Of a stretch of 64,000 nt of DNA, positions 41,725-55,848 are shown piece by piece. The stretch is from Trichosphaerium sp. ATCC 40318 (lineage: Eukaryota; Discosea; Flabellinia; Trichosidae). Both the position numbers and the translations under genes were made by a program. A model generated the notes under the pieces. It did no database searches. It was not told the DNA's origin and saw only the letters and a list, made by a program, of their open reading frames with translations. The stretch covers positions 1 to 64,000 of the forward strand of contig JALMLS010000564.1 of NCBI GenBank assembly GCA_038496445.1, in the 5' to 3' direction. Each line of letters begins with the position of its first letter. Position 1 is the first letter of the stretch.

Positions 41725-44196
41725 ATGCTTCGTTGTAGCATATTGGCGCTTGTGGTATTACTACTATGGTCAGTACACGCTCAAAATCCACCAAAACCTC
41801 ACGTGGTCTTTATTTTGATAGACGACTATGGTTGGGCCAATATCGGTTATCATAGGTATACAAAACATACTTTAGCTCGTTTATTTTCCTTTTTTCCGCT
41901 CCCGTGCGATTGGCAACTTTTTCTTCACTAAAACGTGCATGGAAGCGCATCTTTAACAACATTCGAGGTGGAGCTGGTTTGTCGCACCGATATCCTTATT
42001 TTTTGTGCTACTGTAGGAACCCGCCAACCAAAGAGGTTCAAACACCAAACATGGATGCTTTAGTTTCTGAGGGTATCGAATTGGATAGACATTACGTCTT
42101 TAAAGTAAGTTTACGCCTACTTTTCGAACATGTTTTTATCATGTCACGTGATATTTTTTTTACACGGACTTTTCCAAATCATTTTCCGGGCACTAGTGCT
42201 TCTATTTATCCTCACTCTTCATTGTAGTATTGTTCTCCTACTCGTGCAGCTGTTCAATCGGGAAGAAATCCTATTCATGTTAATGTACTTAACATTGGAG
42301 TGTCATATTATAACGCTACCGATCCTGTTTCTGGCTTCCAGGGCATTCCAAGGAATATGACGGGTATTGCTGAGAAGATGCAGAGTGCTGGTTATTCTAC
42401 GCACATGGCTGGAAAGTGGTAAGTTCTCGATCCTTTATGTACTCTGCTTACAAGCACAATAGGGATGCAGGGATGGTGAGTTGATTGACTAGTTTATCTA
42501 AGACGCTTTTAACACTTTAGGCAACACCTGACCATACACCCCACGGTAGAGGTTACAAATCAAGTCTTAGCTATTTCCATCACCTCAACGACTACTGGAC
42601 GTACGCACCTTTCCATCACTTTAAACGTCCACACAAAAAGCTTGTCTGACTTGAGAGTTGTTTTGCCCGGTCTAATTCTTGTGAAGTTATGAGGAAGGAC
42701 ATTGTTCAGATAAGGAAATAGTTGATCTATGGAAAACTGACGAACCAGCGTTCGCTCTAACAAATCCAAACACGTGCAGTCAAAAAAATCAAGCTGGTGA
42801 CTGTGTTTATGAAGATGCTCTATTTGAACAATACGTCTTTAATGTCTTAGAAAATCACGATCCCAAAACGCCACTCTTTCTTTTCTGGGCACCACACTCT
42901 ATCCACGCTCCATTAGAGGTATATAGCATTGCTTTAAATATCAAATTTAGTTTACAAGGCTATAGGTACCTCAGGAGTTCGTCGATAAGTTCTCCTTTAT
43001 TGATAAGGATTCAAGAAAATTGTACCATGTATGCTTTGTTTATTCTATTTTGTTGATATCTAACTTTTCTCAGGCTATGGTGAACTACATCGATGACCGT
43101 ATAGGAACAATTGTAAGTAAGCTTAAAGAAAAGGGAATGTATGATGATACATTGATTGTCATGTCGTCAGATAATGGAGGTCCAATCTATGGAAATGGTA
43201 CACTAAATATCTGTTAAGTTCTAACCCGTGATAAGGCTCTGCTGGAGCTAATAATTGGCCTTTAAGAGGTGGAAAAATGAGTAATTTTGAAGGAGGAGTA
43301 AGAGTCAATGCGTTCGCATCAGGAGGTCTAGTACGTGCATAATGTTGAAAAACATAACGTACTTCGTTTTTTTCTGACTTTTTTAAAAATAGATTCCCAA
43401 AGAACGTCGAGGAACAAAAGAAGAAGGCTATATTTGTGGTTGGGATTGGTATGCCACATTCTGTCATCTAGCAGGTGTTGATCCAACTGATGAGAAAGCA
43501 GCAAAAGGTAATACGATTACTCCAATTTACACAAACTAATTATTTTTGAAGCAAAGTTACCTCCCATTGACTCATTCAATATGTGGCCTCTGCTATCTGG
43601 ACAAAATAAGACAAGTCCAAGAAATGTTATTCCTCTGGGTAGTCCAGATCCACCTAGTATGCATGAACACGTGGTACCAACAACGGTAAATGGAATAATA
43701 GTTGGTGACTGGAAGGTAAACAAGGATTAACACCTAAACAAATTTGTTTAAACTTGAGTAGCTGCTTGTTGGTGATATTACTCAAGATTCATGGACCGGT
43801 CCACAGTATCCTAATAAAACAACGAATTGGAATTCATTAGATCATTCGCTGACTTGTGGGAATGGTGGATGCCTATTCAACATAAAAAACGGTAAGCATC
43901 AATTGTGCATGTTTATGGAACTTTTTTTCCTTGCATTTCTTGCCAAGCTGGCAACTTTATGTCTTTAACAAAACTGCCTTGTTTTCTCTAGAATAAACGG
44001 TTATAATTTCAATACAGATCCAAATGAGCACGTGGATTTGGCAAGCAGTGAGCCACAAAAGCTTGCTGAAATGCAAACCTACCTAAAGAATGCACAAGCA
44101 TCAGTTTTTAGCCCTTTGAGAGGAACAGAATCACCAAAAGCTTGCGAAGATGCTCTTGGTAAATACAAGGGATATTGGGGCCCGTTTGTTGAATAA
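41725..44196 (+). CDS. secreted/lysosomal sulfatase (arylsulfatase family)
   Basis: The ATG at 41725 opens a signal peptide (MLRCSILALVVLLLWSVHAQ). The mature enzyme starts PKPHVVFILIDDYGWANIGYH, with the paired Asp metal ligands of the family. The active-site signature CSPTR at about 42233 has the Cys that is converted to formylglycine. Next are AGKW-DAGMATPDHTPHGRGY, FLFWAPHSIHAPLEVP, and VMSSDNGGPIYGNGSAGANNWPLRGGKMSNFEGGVR, which carries the second metal site DN and the Lys/Arg residues. The C-terminal domain includes DWKLLVGD and ends GYWGPFVE. Family sulfatases remove sulfate esters from glycans or lipids after maturation by a formylglycine-generating enzyme. Several introns are short. 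The substrate is unknown. Confidence 0.88.
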
Positions 44197-44469
44197 AACA
44201 CAAAATAAACCAGTCTCGTTCATGAAAACCCCACGTGACCCAGACTACTCGAAGATGGAGCGTACCTAGCTAACAAGCATACACATGGTACATTTTTAGT
44301 GCTTCAAGCAATCGCAAGCTCCGTACCATAAAATGCTAAATTGGGACTATACCTTCATCCGTTTTAGGTTTCCGTCAACGTAAAAGACTCTCAAAAGGAG
44401 GTTCGTCTAAATATGAAAGAGGCAGTTACAAAAACAAAGTCTTCATTTACAAAAGGATAAACAGTTTAT

Positions 44470-47400
44470 TTAGTGCTGTCCTGCTGCTTTAATACGTTGA
44501 AATACAGCACGGAATTTATCTCTATTTACACGAACTTTCTCAAGTTGTACTTGTAATCTCTCAGCACGTTCACGAAGTTTAGCAAGACCAAGATTGAACA
44601 TCTTCTCATACTCAGATTCTGATAATTTTCTGAAATGCTCAACAATAACAGGTCCCAATTTATCAAACCTGAAGAAAAACGTCAGAAACAAAAAAAAAAT
44701 CACAAAAGTCAACTAGAACTCTTGTCATAGCTAAGGTACAACATGACGTACATTGGTGATAAGAAGAATGTATTAAACTTGCTTCTAACACATTTTGCAA
44801 AGAAATATCTGACACTAGCATAAAGCTTCCCAGCGAATTGTGTAACAACTTCAAACATGTTCTGAAAAAAAAAAAGTCAGAAAGAAGTGCAAATAAATGT
44901 AGCACAAAAAACGGTTTATGCTTCCTTACCTGTTGTACATTTCTAGATCTGTTAGTTTCTGGAATTGTAGGTCTTTTGGTCTCCATAATGGCCTTTACTC
45001 TTGTTGATGTCTCCTCCTTAGAAACCTTGACATAATCATATCTAAAAAGGTCAGTTTAGTCAATAAACATCTTCAATGATAAACAATACGCACTCTTGAA
45101 GCTCAGAAATACCAGTGAGTAAATCCCAATCAAGAACTTTTGTAAAAGTCTCAAAATCATTTAAAAGATGTGTTTCACATTGCGTTGAAACATCCTCAAT
45201 AAATGAATCAAAAGTCTTTTCTAACTCAGATATAAAGTGCTCATACTGGCCTACAAAACAAAAATCAACAAAACTCAATCTCTAACGTCAAAATAGCAAA
45301 GAAAAATAAAAAAGAAGTCATACCCAAAATGCCAAAGCTATTCGCTTCTTCACGAACAATGACATCAATAGCAATAGGCATAAGACGTTTCATAACATAA
45401 CGACATCTGTTTAAGCATATAGGTATCAAAGGCAATAAAGCTTGTCTTGACTTAGCCTGTACAATATCGGAAGCCTTTAAAACAAGAAGTGAGAAAACAA
45501 AAAGCGAAAACAAACTACAAAAAACAAGTTGGAAAAAAAAAAGTATTGCCGGAGGTTTCAGCTTACTGCCTGTTCGAATAATGGTACATTATGGCTCTTT
45601 GATGTTCCCAATGCAGCAGCTACCTCATGTATAGATGTTCGAGGGAATTCCATGGAGTGAGCGACATACTCAAACTCATTTAATAGCCTCTCATATTGTG
45701 CACCACCTAGGACAAAATCAGTACAAGATTTACAAAGTCATGTAGTTGTTTAACATACCATATACTTTGTATTTACAATTCTGGATATCATAATCAATGT
45801 CAAAATCAGGCCAAGAATTAACACCAGAATTTATACGTTCACTAGCAAGAGTTTCACCGAACTTCTCTGGATTGCCAACAATAGATCCCTTGATGAAAAA
45901 ATCATGTTAACAATGACTTGCAAATAGAAATAAACCCAAATGGAGGTTGTGAGTACCTGTAACAATCTCTCTACTAGCCTCACGAATGATTGAATAAACA
46001 TTGAAACTTTTTGTCTTTGATCTGTGACATTGGCTTCATCAAGCTCTCTGTTAACAGCTTTAAGCTCAATCTCACTTTGTCTAACCATATTCTCCAGTAG
46101 ACGAAGCGTAGGCGTTACACTTTGAATGTACTTTTCCTATTCAGACAAAAAAACACGTGTTAATTTTCAAATCACGTGACAAACTAAAATTCAAACTTAC
46201 TTGTAAAAGTGATTCAAGGTATGTTTTAACACGGAACATGCCAACAAACTCCAAAAATCTACAAAAGGAGTTAGGGAAGTGTCAAGAAAAAGAAGAAGAA
46301 AAAAAACAAGATAAATTTTTGAAGTTTGAGTTTCGTACTTTTGTTCGTTGAACTGTGCTGTGAGAAGTTGCCTGTAGTCCTCAATATAACATCTTAACAT
46401 CTCTTCCTTGAAATGACGCGGTTGTAAATTACGTTGAACAGGCATAGAAACAAAGAAGATTTCTTTTCCTTTAAGTCCTTCTCCCTAAAAACAAACTTAA
46501 CATTTTCGAATTCCTTCAGCAAAAATCTGACGTACTACTAAGTATTTATCGGTTGACTCGCTATCCCTGAGTTCTTTGACACGATTATCAAATTTTGTAT
46601 TGACAAGAACCTGAAGGAGAGTCAACTTTGTTCAAAAAAAAAAAGAGCTAAAACAAGTTACAGCGTACAGTGCGTTTAAAGTCTGGATCAACTTGTTGTA
46701 CTATTGGCCTAGATACTGTGTTTGTCCACTCAACTGTACTCTGTTCAAGGCAAATAAGAATACGGTTCTTAGGCCTCATAATCTCCAAGTTCATTGCCCT
46801 TTAAAAAAGTTAACAAAGTTGTAAAAAGTTGAGACATACTCGATATCTTGAGCAAGCTTCTCTTTTACTGGATCATCTGCATGTAGACGGAAACCAGGTG
46901 TATCATATATAGTCAAATTCGCACAATGTTTATACTCTACACGCATAATAATCGGTTTTTTGCTCACCTGAGGAAAAAAACAGTTAATTCTCGGTTCGAA
47001 GAAAAAAGCAGCGTACAATGTTCCTATTTCCTCCAGTTGCTTCATCAGTACGCCTTATAATCTCTTGAGAAAGATAATTAACAGGTGCTTCGTAATCCTC
47101 AAAAGGATTCTGGCCTGGCTCAGGGTTCTCTTTACGGAAATGAACAAGAGGTTCTTCTCTTTTTGGATTATTCAACATCTGAATAATCAATGGTCTTCTA
47201 GTACCAATATTCGTATCAACCTATGTATTATCAACAACGACATATACCAATTGAACAAAAACAAACGAACAGAAATGAGGAATTCGACTTTTCATTAAAA
47301 ACGTACAATGTTGAATTGGAAGCCTAGGAGACCTTCAATGAAGCTCGATTTACCATCTGATTGCATGCCGACCACCACAAGTTCTGGTGTTTGGAAAGAA

Positions 47401-48137
47401 AGGTTTAAACTAGGAGAACAGTTCGAGTTAGAAGTCGAAGATTGATTTTCAAGAAAGAAAATGCAAAGGGTGGCTCGTACTCGCTTGATATGCCTTGCAA
47501 CTCATTGAAAAGTGCATAGAGGTCTTGATTTGTAGAAACTGACGTTTCAACTGATTGAGCCAAGCGTTTTCGCTCTTCTTCTACGCGTTGATGTATTTCA
47601 CGATAAAACTGAGGGTCTGGAGTGCTTTGTGGTTTATATTGGCGTCTTGGTGGGTTGGGACCGTTGTAGTTTGGTTGTGCTGTATAGTTTGCTGGTTTTT
47701 CCACCTCTTTTTGTACACGAGGGCGTTTTGGAGGCGATTCCTGGTACGAGTAAGCGGAAAACCGTTACTCGAGAATAATTTGAAGAATTGCACTTTGCGT
47801 TTTGTGTAATAACTCCTGTTACATGTCATAAAAGTATTTGTGTTAGTACCTGAGGAGGTGTGCGGTTATCTAGCTTTCTTTTTACGCCTAGAGAGATTTT
47901 AAATAATGGCGCTTTAACGTAAAGCGTTACAAACCTGTAATAGAGTATTCCGACGTGCTTGACAACGATTGAGGTTGTTGCATTCCTATTTCTTGGGCGT
48001 AGTGTCTGTAACGTAATAATTAGACTTTACAAGCGTTGTTTACGCGTTTTATACCTTGCCGAAGCTAACGCGTTAGCTAAAACGTCTTTAGACATGGGAC
48101 TTGTCTCGTTGTTAGTTGTAATCTCTAAATCTGTCAT
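44470..48137 (-). CDS. dynamin-related GTPase of the DRP5/ARC5-like group
   Basis: The start at 48137 (MTDLEITTNNETSPMSK) leads into a 100-residue basic/proline-rich extension (PPKRPRV) not typical of classical dynamin. The GTPase domain has P-loop VVVGMQSDGKSSFIEGLLGFQFN, switch 1 NIGTRRPLIIQM, switch 2 YDTPGF, and NTKFD. The P-loop S-D-G-K-S and TRRP match the DRP5A/ARC5 branch rather than dynamin-1 (S-A-G-K-S). The middle and effector domains follow (YIEDYRQLLTAQFNEQK, SFGILGQYEHFISELEKTF), ending in a helical KLRERAERLQVQLEKV. There is no PH or proline-rich tail. DRP5 proteins act in cytokinesis or organelle division. About a dozen introns are visible. The gene shares a divergent promoter with the MutL gene. 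Confidence 0.82.
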
Positions 48138-48326
48138 TGAAAGTACAGTCCTTGCTGTTGTGTTGACTGTGTAAAATTTTGGTTTGAAAGCTTTTGTCTT
48201 TTAGAGGAAAAGCGAAGATTTTGGCTGGCAAAATTAAAGCGCTACATTTCCACCCAATTTCGATCTGTTGCGCGTAGGGAGTACTGTACAGAGTGATTTG
48301 GACGTATTTGAAGTTTGGTATTTCCA
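48138..48326. promoter_or_regulatory. short divergent promoter between dynamin-related and MutL genes
   Basis: Only about 190 bases separate the two start codons, which point away from each other, so both promoters must lie in or overlap this interval. I see no TATA-like element in a clear position. Co-expression of the two genes is possible but is only inferred from spacing. Confidence 0.6.
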
Positions 48327-51300
48327 ATGTCAGCTAAAATAAAGGCAATAGCCAAGAAGGCTGTTCATAAAATATGCTCTGGGCAAGTTATTCTTGATCT
48401 GGCTACTGCAGTTAAAGAATTAGTTGAAAATGGTATAGACGCGGGCGCAACATCCATAGGTAACGTTACCAATCAAAGTATGTATTGTTGGTAACCTATT
48501 GGGCGTTATAGAGGTTCGTATAAAGGATTTCGGCGGAGAAAGCGTTGAGGTGCTTGACAATGGATCTGGAATATCACCAGGCGATTATGAGGCTATCAGT
48601 ACGCATATTACACATTCACACAAACTCAAAATGTCATTGCTAGCAAAACGTTACTACACGTCTAAATTACAAGAGTTTACAGACCTGGATAGTGTCACAT
48701 CTTATGGGTTTAGAGGGGAAGCACTAGCATCATTGTGCAATCTAGCAAACGTGAGTGTTGTCAGGTTTTACTAAGAAAACAGTTCGTCGTTTTTAACAAA
48801 CTCGGTTTAGGTTGTTATCACCACACGCACTGAAGGTGAACCTTCTGCTACACGTATAGTATTTGATAATCAAGGTAATGCTCATTTGCGAATACACAGT
48901 AACATGACACGTGACTAGGTAACGTTTGCAATAAAACACCAACTAGTGGCCGAAAAGGAACTTCTATTACGTTCCGAGACTTGTTTAAACAACTACCAGT
49001 ACGGTACGTAGCTCATTTTATATTCGTATAGGCCTTCTATCTTGTCCCATACCTGACGTTGGTTCTCATGTTAAACTATTTTAGGTACAAGGAGTTTCAT
49101 AAGAAAATAAAAACAGAGTTTCAAAAACTTGTAAGAGTTCTACAAGCTTACGCTGTAGTTCAGACAAATGTCAAGTTTACAGTATGTCACCAAAATAAAA
49201 AAGGGTACAAGCTTATTTCAACTGCACACATATTTATTCACGTGGGTTTTATATCTAACGATTGATGATTAGAAAGAAAAAAATGGTAATCACAACTACT
49301 GGCAAAGGAAATATGAGAACGAACATCTCTTCAATGTTTGGTAAAGTACTACCTCTTCTTGAACCAGTTGACTTTCAAAGTGAGAAACTACAGTACGTAT
49401 TGAATAGATAGTTGTTAAGATAGCAGTACTAATCGTTAATGGCTTTGAAATAGTATGTTTGGTTATGTATCTCAAATGACTTTGAAGTCTTGTAGAAACT
49501 CTGGCTTGCAACTTTTATCTGTAAATAAGCGTCCTGTAGACCTTCCTAAAGTATGCAAAGCAATATACGAAATATATAATATGTACATACCCAATAGAGT
49601 ACGTACTCAAGTTCTATCACCTCAATCGATTCTAACTTGACAAAATAAAAAAGGGATCAAAATATCCAATCCTCATTCTTAATTTCGAGCTTCCAACAAG
49701 TGCGTTCCTCAAGGCCTTTCAGACATTTATTTATCTATATTTATAGATACATATGATGTGAATGTGACCCCTGATAAACGTACTTTATACCTACACAATG
49801 AACAAGAAATGATCAGCGAAATACAGGTGACTTGCCTTCGTAGTATTTTTTTGAACTTAAACAAAAATTGGTTGTAACCATCTTGTAGAGTTGCTTTCTT
49901 AAACAGTTTGATCCTGGAGAAAAAGTTATTCCTACAAACCAGTTGAAACTGACCGACCTTACCTTTGCAAAGCAAGAGGAATCTGAAGAAGAAGGTACTT
50001 AAACAGATACTCGGTTCAAAAAAATTGATAACACTTGTTTAGATGAATACGAAGCGCCACCAGTTGTTCCAAAGTCTACACCTTTCTCAGCATTTGCAAA
50101 CTCTCCTTCTCAACCTCGTGTTTCTCATATCCAGAATACAGCGCCTGATTCACGTGATGCATCTCATTCTTCACCAAGAGCTAAATTAGATGCTCTTGGT
50201 TTCACTGGGTTTGCTGCTTTACGTTCACCAAGTCCTTCAGTAAAACGAAAAAGCCCATCAAGCAATTCAAAATACTTCGGGAAGAAGACTTCAAAGTTCA
50301 TTCAAGCAACGGATTATGCGTCTCAACCACAGAATGTACGTTACTGGATGCTTGAAAGAGTATATTTGAGAAGCTAATAGAATACTTAGCCAACTAGTTT
50401 GTTGACACTTGATCCTTCTTCAGCATCTTCAGATGAAGACTCTGTTTCTAATCTTTTACAAACAAAGCCACATAATGATCTAAAGCGTAAAGCACCTCCT
50501 TCGTATATGGACTATGCTAAACCTACAGGAGATGATACAAGCTTTTCTCTCCATTCGCCAGTAAGCAAACAACAATATTGGTGAAGATTTGTTTAACCAT
50601 TTTGTTTCAAGGCTTCAAAGAAGCGAAGAATAGATGCTTCTAGTAAAAGTAGCAGTGGTGGTAATAAGTTCTTTAAAAAGATGCCAAAGCCTGTATATAG
50701 TCAATCTGCGGATAGTAGTATGGATATAGATGAAGATCAAGGCGAATTAATTGAAATTGATGACGGTGATGTTGCGTTAGTATCAGAACACTTTGGAGCG
50801 TATGTATAACTCTTGTACAACTCTTTCTCACTCTATAAAGGTTCTATGATGATCCTGGTCAACAAGAAGATAGGCCTGTAATACCTGTTGCTTTTGATAT
50901 TAAAGATTATATCAAAGCAGTAAGACAAATGCACAAGGACTCTACTAAGAGAAAAGATGAAGAACAACAAAAAAAGAAGAGAAGATTCAAAGCCAAGATG
51001 AACAAGAGTGATAAAGGTACAGTCAATATATCTCTTTGAAATGCACGTTCATGCTGTTAATGTAATTTTACTTTGCATAGAACGTATCGAAGCTGAGCTA
51101 TCTCATCGTCTAAGAAAAGAAGATTTCAAAAAAATGAAAGTAATTGGTCAGTTCAACAGAGGCTTTATTATATGTAGATTAAATGAAGATTTATTCATTG
51201 TTGTACGCAATAATACTACCCTTTATGTTGTTGAGTTTCTCTTGCGCTGTATGAACCAGTAATAAGGGGCAGCAACTTTCCAACAATATGTTGACACCTC

Positions 51301-52152
51301 TTTTTTGTTGTTTAGGATCAACACGCTGCAGATGAAAAGTATAATTATGAACAGTTGCAAGCTAATACAAAGTTTACAACACAGAAAATGCTTAAACCTC
51401 TATGTCTCGGTTTGGACGCAACAGATGAACTTGTAGTAATGGAAAACCTGGATATACTAAAGTAAGTAAACAGGCAACTTTAAAGTTTTAAAGCAAGTAT
51501 TCTAAAGCATCCTATTTTAGGGCTAACGGATTCGATTTTGTTGTTGATCACAATGCTGATACTACAAAGAGAACTAAGCTAGTATCTTATCCTTTTAGTA
51601 AGAATACAGAACTCGGTGAAAGAGGTAATTAAAAGCCTTGTTTATTCTAGCAAGCCAATAACTGACTGTTTGCTTTCGTAGATGTTCATGAGTTGATATT
51701 CCTTTTGAAGGAAAGACCTGGGGCTATGGTTAGATTATCACGTGTTTCTGCTATGTTCGCTAGCAGAGCATGTCGTAAGTCTGTTATGGTCGGCACTGCT
51801 CTTACCTTTTCAAAGATGAGAAAAGTAAGTTGATATCACTTTGTATACTTTTCCTTACTTCGTTGCAGATTATGCTGCACATGAGCACTATGAAGAATCC
51901 TTGGAATTGCCCTCATGGTAGACCTACTATGCGTCATTTGGTTTCACTTCCAGATATGCCTAAACAGAAGAAAAGAACAGAGTCCAAACCGTTTACTTTT
52001 GATGAAAATGTATGTTATTAGTTAGCACGTGCTAAGTATTTTTTCTCATTTGTGCTTTTTAGGAAGACCTAGATTTTGTATCACAAGTAGCAAAGCCAAG
52101 TATTAAATTGCCAAAACCAGGTGAAAGATCATCAAGTCAGAGATACATGTAA
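48327..52152 (+). CDS. PMS1/PMS2-type MutL mismatch-repair endonuclease
   Basis: The ATG at 48327 is followed by the GHKL ATPase core: [31 protein letters not shown], and [13 protein letters not shown]. Next come [55 protein letters not shown] and [14 protein letters not shown] long Ser/Lys-rich linker precedes the C-terminal domain. There, [13 protein letters not shown], the metal-binding [21 protein letters not shown] and [13 protein letters not shown] mark an active nicking endonuclease of the PMS2/yeast Pms1 class. In eukaryotes this subunit pairs with MLH1 and nicks the strand after MutS recognition of a mismatch. The tail ends [11 protein letters not shown], slightly longer than usual. 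An intron and exon piece of this gene has been copied to 5601-5699. Confidence 0.9.
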
Positions 52153-52393
52153 ATAATAAAAGAAAAAGAACTTGTTTCAAACTATGTCGTGACATGCCTT
52201 TCCTCAAAGTGTACCACCATAATCTCCCTTGTGAATTACCGTACAATTTCTGGTATGTTCGTGAGCTGTTACATCCGTAAACCTATGCTACTGTAATAAG
52301 GTTAACCACTCAATCAGGCGCTTTATGGCTTACCTTAAAAACAAGGTCGACTTAAAGTACCTTTCATTTGTGCATAAACTAACTGCTCTGAAA

Positions 52394-55300
52394 ATGACAT
52401 CAACGCTTGTTTTATTGCTTCATACGTTGCTGATAGCAACAGCATGTTCTGGTACCTCAAAAAAATCAGTTACCCTTCTTAAAAGGTTTGCTAGGCTCTC
52501 AAATCTCCTGGTTGTCTGATCCTGTACTTCCAAACGAATCGTTGATGATTCAAGGCAATGGGTTCGATTCTCATAGTACCGTTGAGCTCTCTACAGCTGT
52601 ACGAACAATTCTACGCCCACTACGAAAACAATATAGCGTTGTTCGCCATTTTAGTCGTTTTTAAAAGTTGAGTGAACAAACTTTTTCTAAAGCAACCGTT
52701 TTTGTATAAAACCTCTTTAATCCACGTGATCAAAAACAAAAGGCGGGTCAATAAATGCTCCGTCATTTTTTATTTTACTTTTCTGAAGAACTAGTGTCAC
52801 GTGACATAATCTGACTGATTTAATTCTGTAGGACGGTAAGTCAAAGGAGATGTTGACACCGGTACAGGTGAATACTACGTCTTTGGTGATCATTGTTCCT
52901 TCGACTTTTCCTCTTGAAGCTTATAAAGTTCGGGTTTACGATAGCTCCGCGAAAGAGTATTCAAACTCGCTTACAGCGAATCTTCCTTCGACTTGGTGGG
53001 TTCAAGGAGATGAAGGGATGTATGCTTCTGTTGGAGGCTGGTTACGTGTGTTTGGTACCTGCCTACACTTCCCTGAATCAACAGTCTCCGAGGAAGAAGA
53101 AAGACTCAAGAAACAACTTAACGTCCGCTTTTGCTTGCTTTGTGTTCTAATTCTAATCTACTTCCAGGATATGCTCACTTCTAATCCACCACTCTATGGA
53201 GACATCGCATCTTCTGGCATTCTAGAAAAGCTGGATAGTTTGAAATCATCTGAAAGCACATTTGTGACAAGGTTAAAGCTGGAAGGCCCAAAAACAGTAG
53301 AAATAACAGCTGCTCCCGAAAACGTTACAAACTTCCATGGTTACTTTGGATTACCTAAAGACTTACCTCCAGGTACCTCACTGCCTCTTTTATCCTAAAA
53401 ACAGCCAACTAATTTCCTTGATAGGTACATACACAGTCTCAGTCACTAATGGATTCAACAACGCTGAGTACATCACCCTCTCTTCGTTTGTCACGCAAAA
53501 ACAACCTCCAATTGAATACAAAACAATATCAAGCATACAAGTTATACAACCAACAACGTTTAAACAGGCTGTATTCAACGTACAAAAATACGGTCCTTAC
53601 GGGTACCCTCCTGTATCAGCGGATAAGGCTGTTCAAACAGCGTTACAGGAAGCGAGAAACAACGGTGGAGGTGTTGTGTACTTTCCAAGGTAAAGCACTT
53701 TTCTTCTTGTTTCTTTCGAACAATTTTCTCACGTGATTTAGGGGCAACTATTTTCTATCTCAACCAATTCTTGTTCATCCTGGGGTGATAGTGAAAGGAG
53801 AAGGTAGAGACCTTGTATCAATATTCTTTAAGGAGGAAGATACAAGTTCTGCACCTCCAGCTTATTTCGGATTGGATGAACCAACTGCTCAAGGTGCCAA
53901 TCTAAACTTACCAATTTGTCTTTTCTCCAATTGCCATTGTAGGTGCTTGGGCGATGGAAGATTTTTCAGTGTACATAACAGCCTTTCACCATAGGTACAA
54001 GTAACACCATTTTGATTATTACAGCGGTTAACTATCGTCTTATTTTAGCGTTGTTGAGTTGACAAATCAAACTACAAGATTCTGGGCTAGAAGGCTTCGA
54101 ATACGAAGTAATGCATGGTTTGCTCAGAACGAACAATTCACTCAAGTACGTTGTCTTACAACTTGTCTCTATTGTAATGTGGTAACTGATATGTTCTTTT
54201 ATCATAATAGACTCATGGTAGATGGGCTAATTATACATGGAAGGAGCCAGGTGATGTTTTCCTTATTCATGGAATGAACTTTGAAATAACCGATTGTGAT
54301 TTATATGGATCTTACAATGTTTTTAATTCTTATAACTGGGACTCTCTTCATAATCAGGTTAGATATTTTAATGTTCTGATGGTGTTAATGATATTAGAGG
54401 CATGGTGCTTTGTATGGGTATATCGCTAGAAACACTATTTGGAATGCAGGAAGTTCACATTTTATGAATCAATGGCAACAAGTTATTTTCGAAGAAAATA
54501 CAATAACAGGCACTGCTCTAATGGCAATGGGTAATTCTGTTGGAACTGCTAATGGAGGTGTTGCACAACATATATATGACGCCAATAACAAGTTACAATT
54601 TGTATGGGGAAACGACAGAGAAGTCATAACATACGACAATGCAGGTTCGGGATGAGTTTTTTCAGTGTTTTAATCGATCTTGGTTCTTTTGAAACAGAAA
54701 AATAACCTCGTTCCTTCTTAGTGTTTGACAACGGATACTTTTTGTGACACATCAGTTTATGTTGTTTAGGCGCTGCGTATTATGGTAAGCTTGCCAGAGT
54801 GGATGGCACTACACTAACCACTGTTGGTGATACAAAACCTACGACCACTGAATGGAGTGGTTGGTTCGGAGGTACTATAGTAGTACTCAGTGGTACAGGC
54901 GCAGGACAATACAGAAGAATTGTAACTCCTGGAATCTACACAAAAAATACACCATCAAACAGAACTTGGGTTATCGATGAGCCTTTCCTGATACCTCCAG
55001 GTACAACATTTTTATGGCTATTTATTTTTACCTTTCATTTACTAATGAAAAGTCGCTAGGTCCTGATTCTGTGATAGAGATTATGCCGTTCAGAGGACAA
55101 AATATTTTTTATCAAAATTATTATAAAGATGTTGGTGCTTTTCAATTTTACGGACATGCTACTGAGAATATTGTATCTAAATGTAAAGGTGAACGAATGA
55201 CTGGATTTATATCATGGGGTCAATGGCGTCCACCAAAGACAAACAAAAAAAACCTAGGCGGCGAGTGCTGTCAAGTACGATTTCAAAAACAACCGTCTCT

Positions 55301-55668
55301 CTGATTCTTATATTTTTCTTCTTTTTAAGGGCATGCAACCTAACTTGATGATTCAATTCCTCGATAATGAGATTGTTGAAGGTAACAAGGTTGTAAATTA
55401 CAACTATAAAGGTGGTAATAACGCGTTTTATGATGGCAACTCGATCGTTGCACTTGGTGGTACAAGTGCATCACCACTGAACATGTTTATTGTTATAAGA
55501 AAAAATACTATACAATCAAACGGAGGTATATCCATCGGAGAGAATAATGCGAATATTATTGTTGAAGGAAACGTAATACTACAATCAGATAAAGGTGTTA
55601 CGGTTGATCATAGAACAGAAGGTATATACCAAAGCCAAAATTGCTGGAGTCAAACAACTTCATGCTAA
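52394..55668 (+). CDS. secreted pectin-lyase-fold (beta-helix) protein
   Basis: The ATG at 52394 gives a signal peptide (MTSTLVLLLHTLLIATACSG). The N-terminal third looks like Ig-like/E-set domains (DPVLPNESLMIQGNGFDSHS, SLVIIVPSTFPLEAYKVRVYD, GTYTVSVTNGFNNAEYI). Then comes a typical pectate-lyase-superfamily entry: VSADKAVQTALQEARNNGGGVVYFPRGNYFLSQPI and VIVKGEGRD. Long helical-coil repeats follow (FEITDCDLYGSYNVFNSYN, ARNTIWNAGSSH, FEENTITG, FLDNEIVEGNKVV, VIRKNTIQSNGGISIGENNANIIVEGNVI). It ends with CWSQTTSC. The protein is likely a secreted glycan-binding or glycan-cleaving protein, but I cannot locate catalytic residues with confidence. An intron at about 52599-52831 is unusually long (over 200 nt) and contains two CACGTG hexamers. 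Confidence 0.75.
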
Positions 55669-55848
55669 ATTTGTTCTCGCTAAAAAAAAACGTGAGAACT
55701 TCAGCCAATAAAACTTCAACACGTGGCACTACAACACCCCAAACTCGCTTAATATTTTTTATTTATCTTTTGTACAAACGAATAAGGTTATAAGGCACTA
55801 CATAACAGGTGTGATAGAGCCTCAGCATAGTACTAACAAAGAAATTTG

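Noticed and set aside
52545-52590. tRNA-like T-loop string GGTTCGATTC
   Set aside because: It sits in frame within the pectin-lyase-fold gene, encoding GNGFDSH, and no acceptor or anticodon stem surrounds it.
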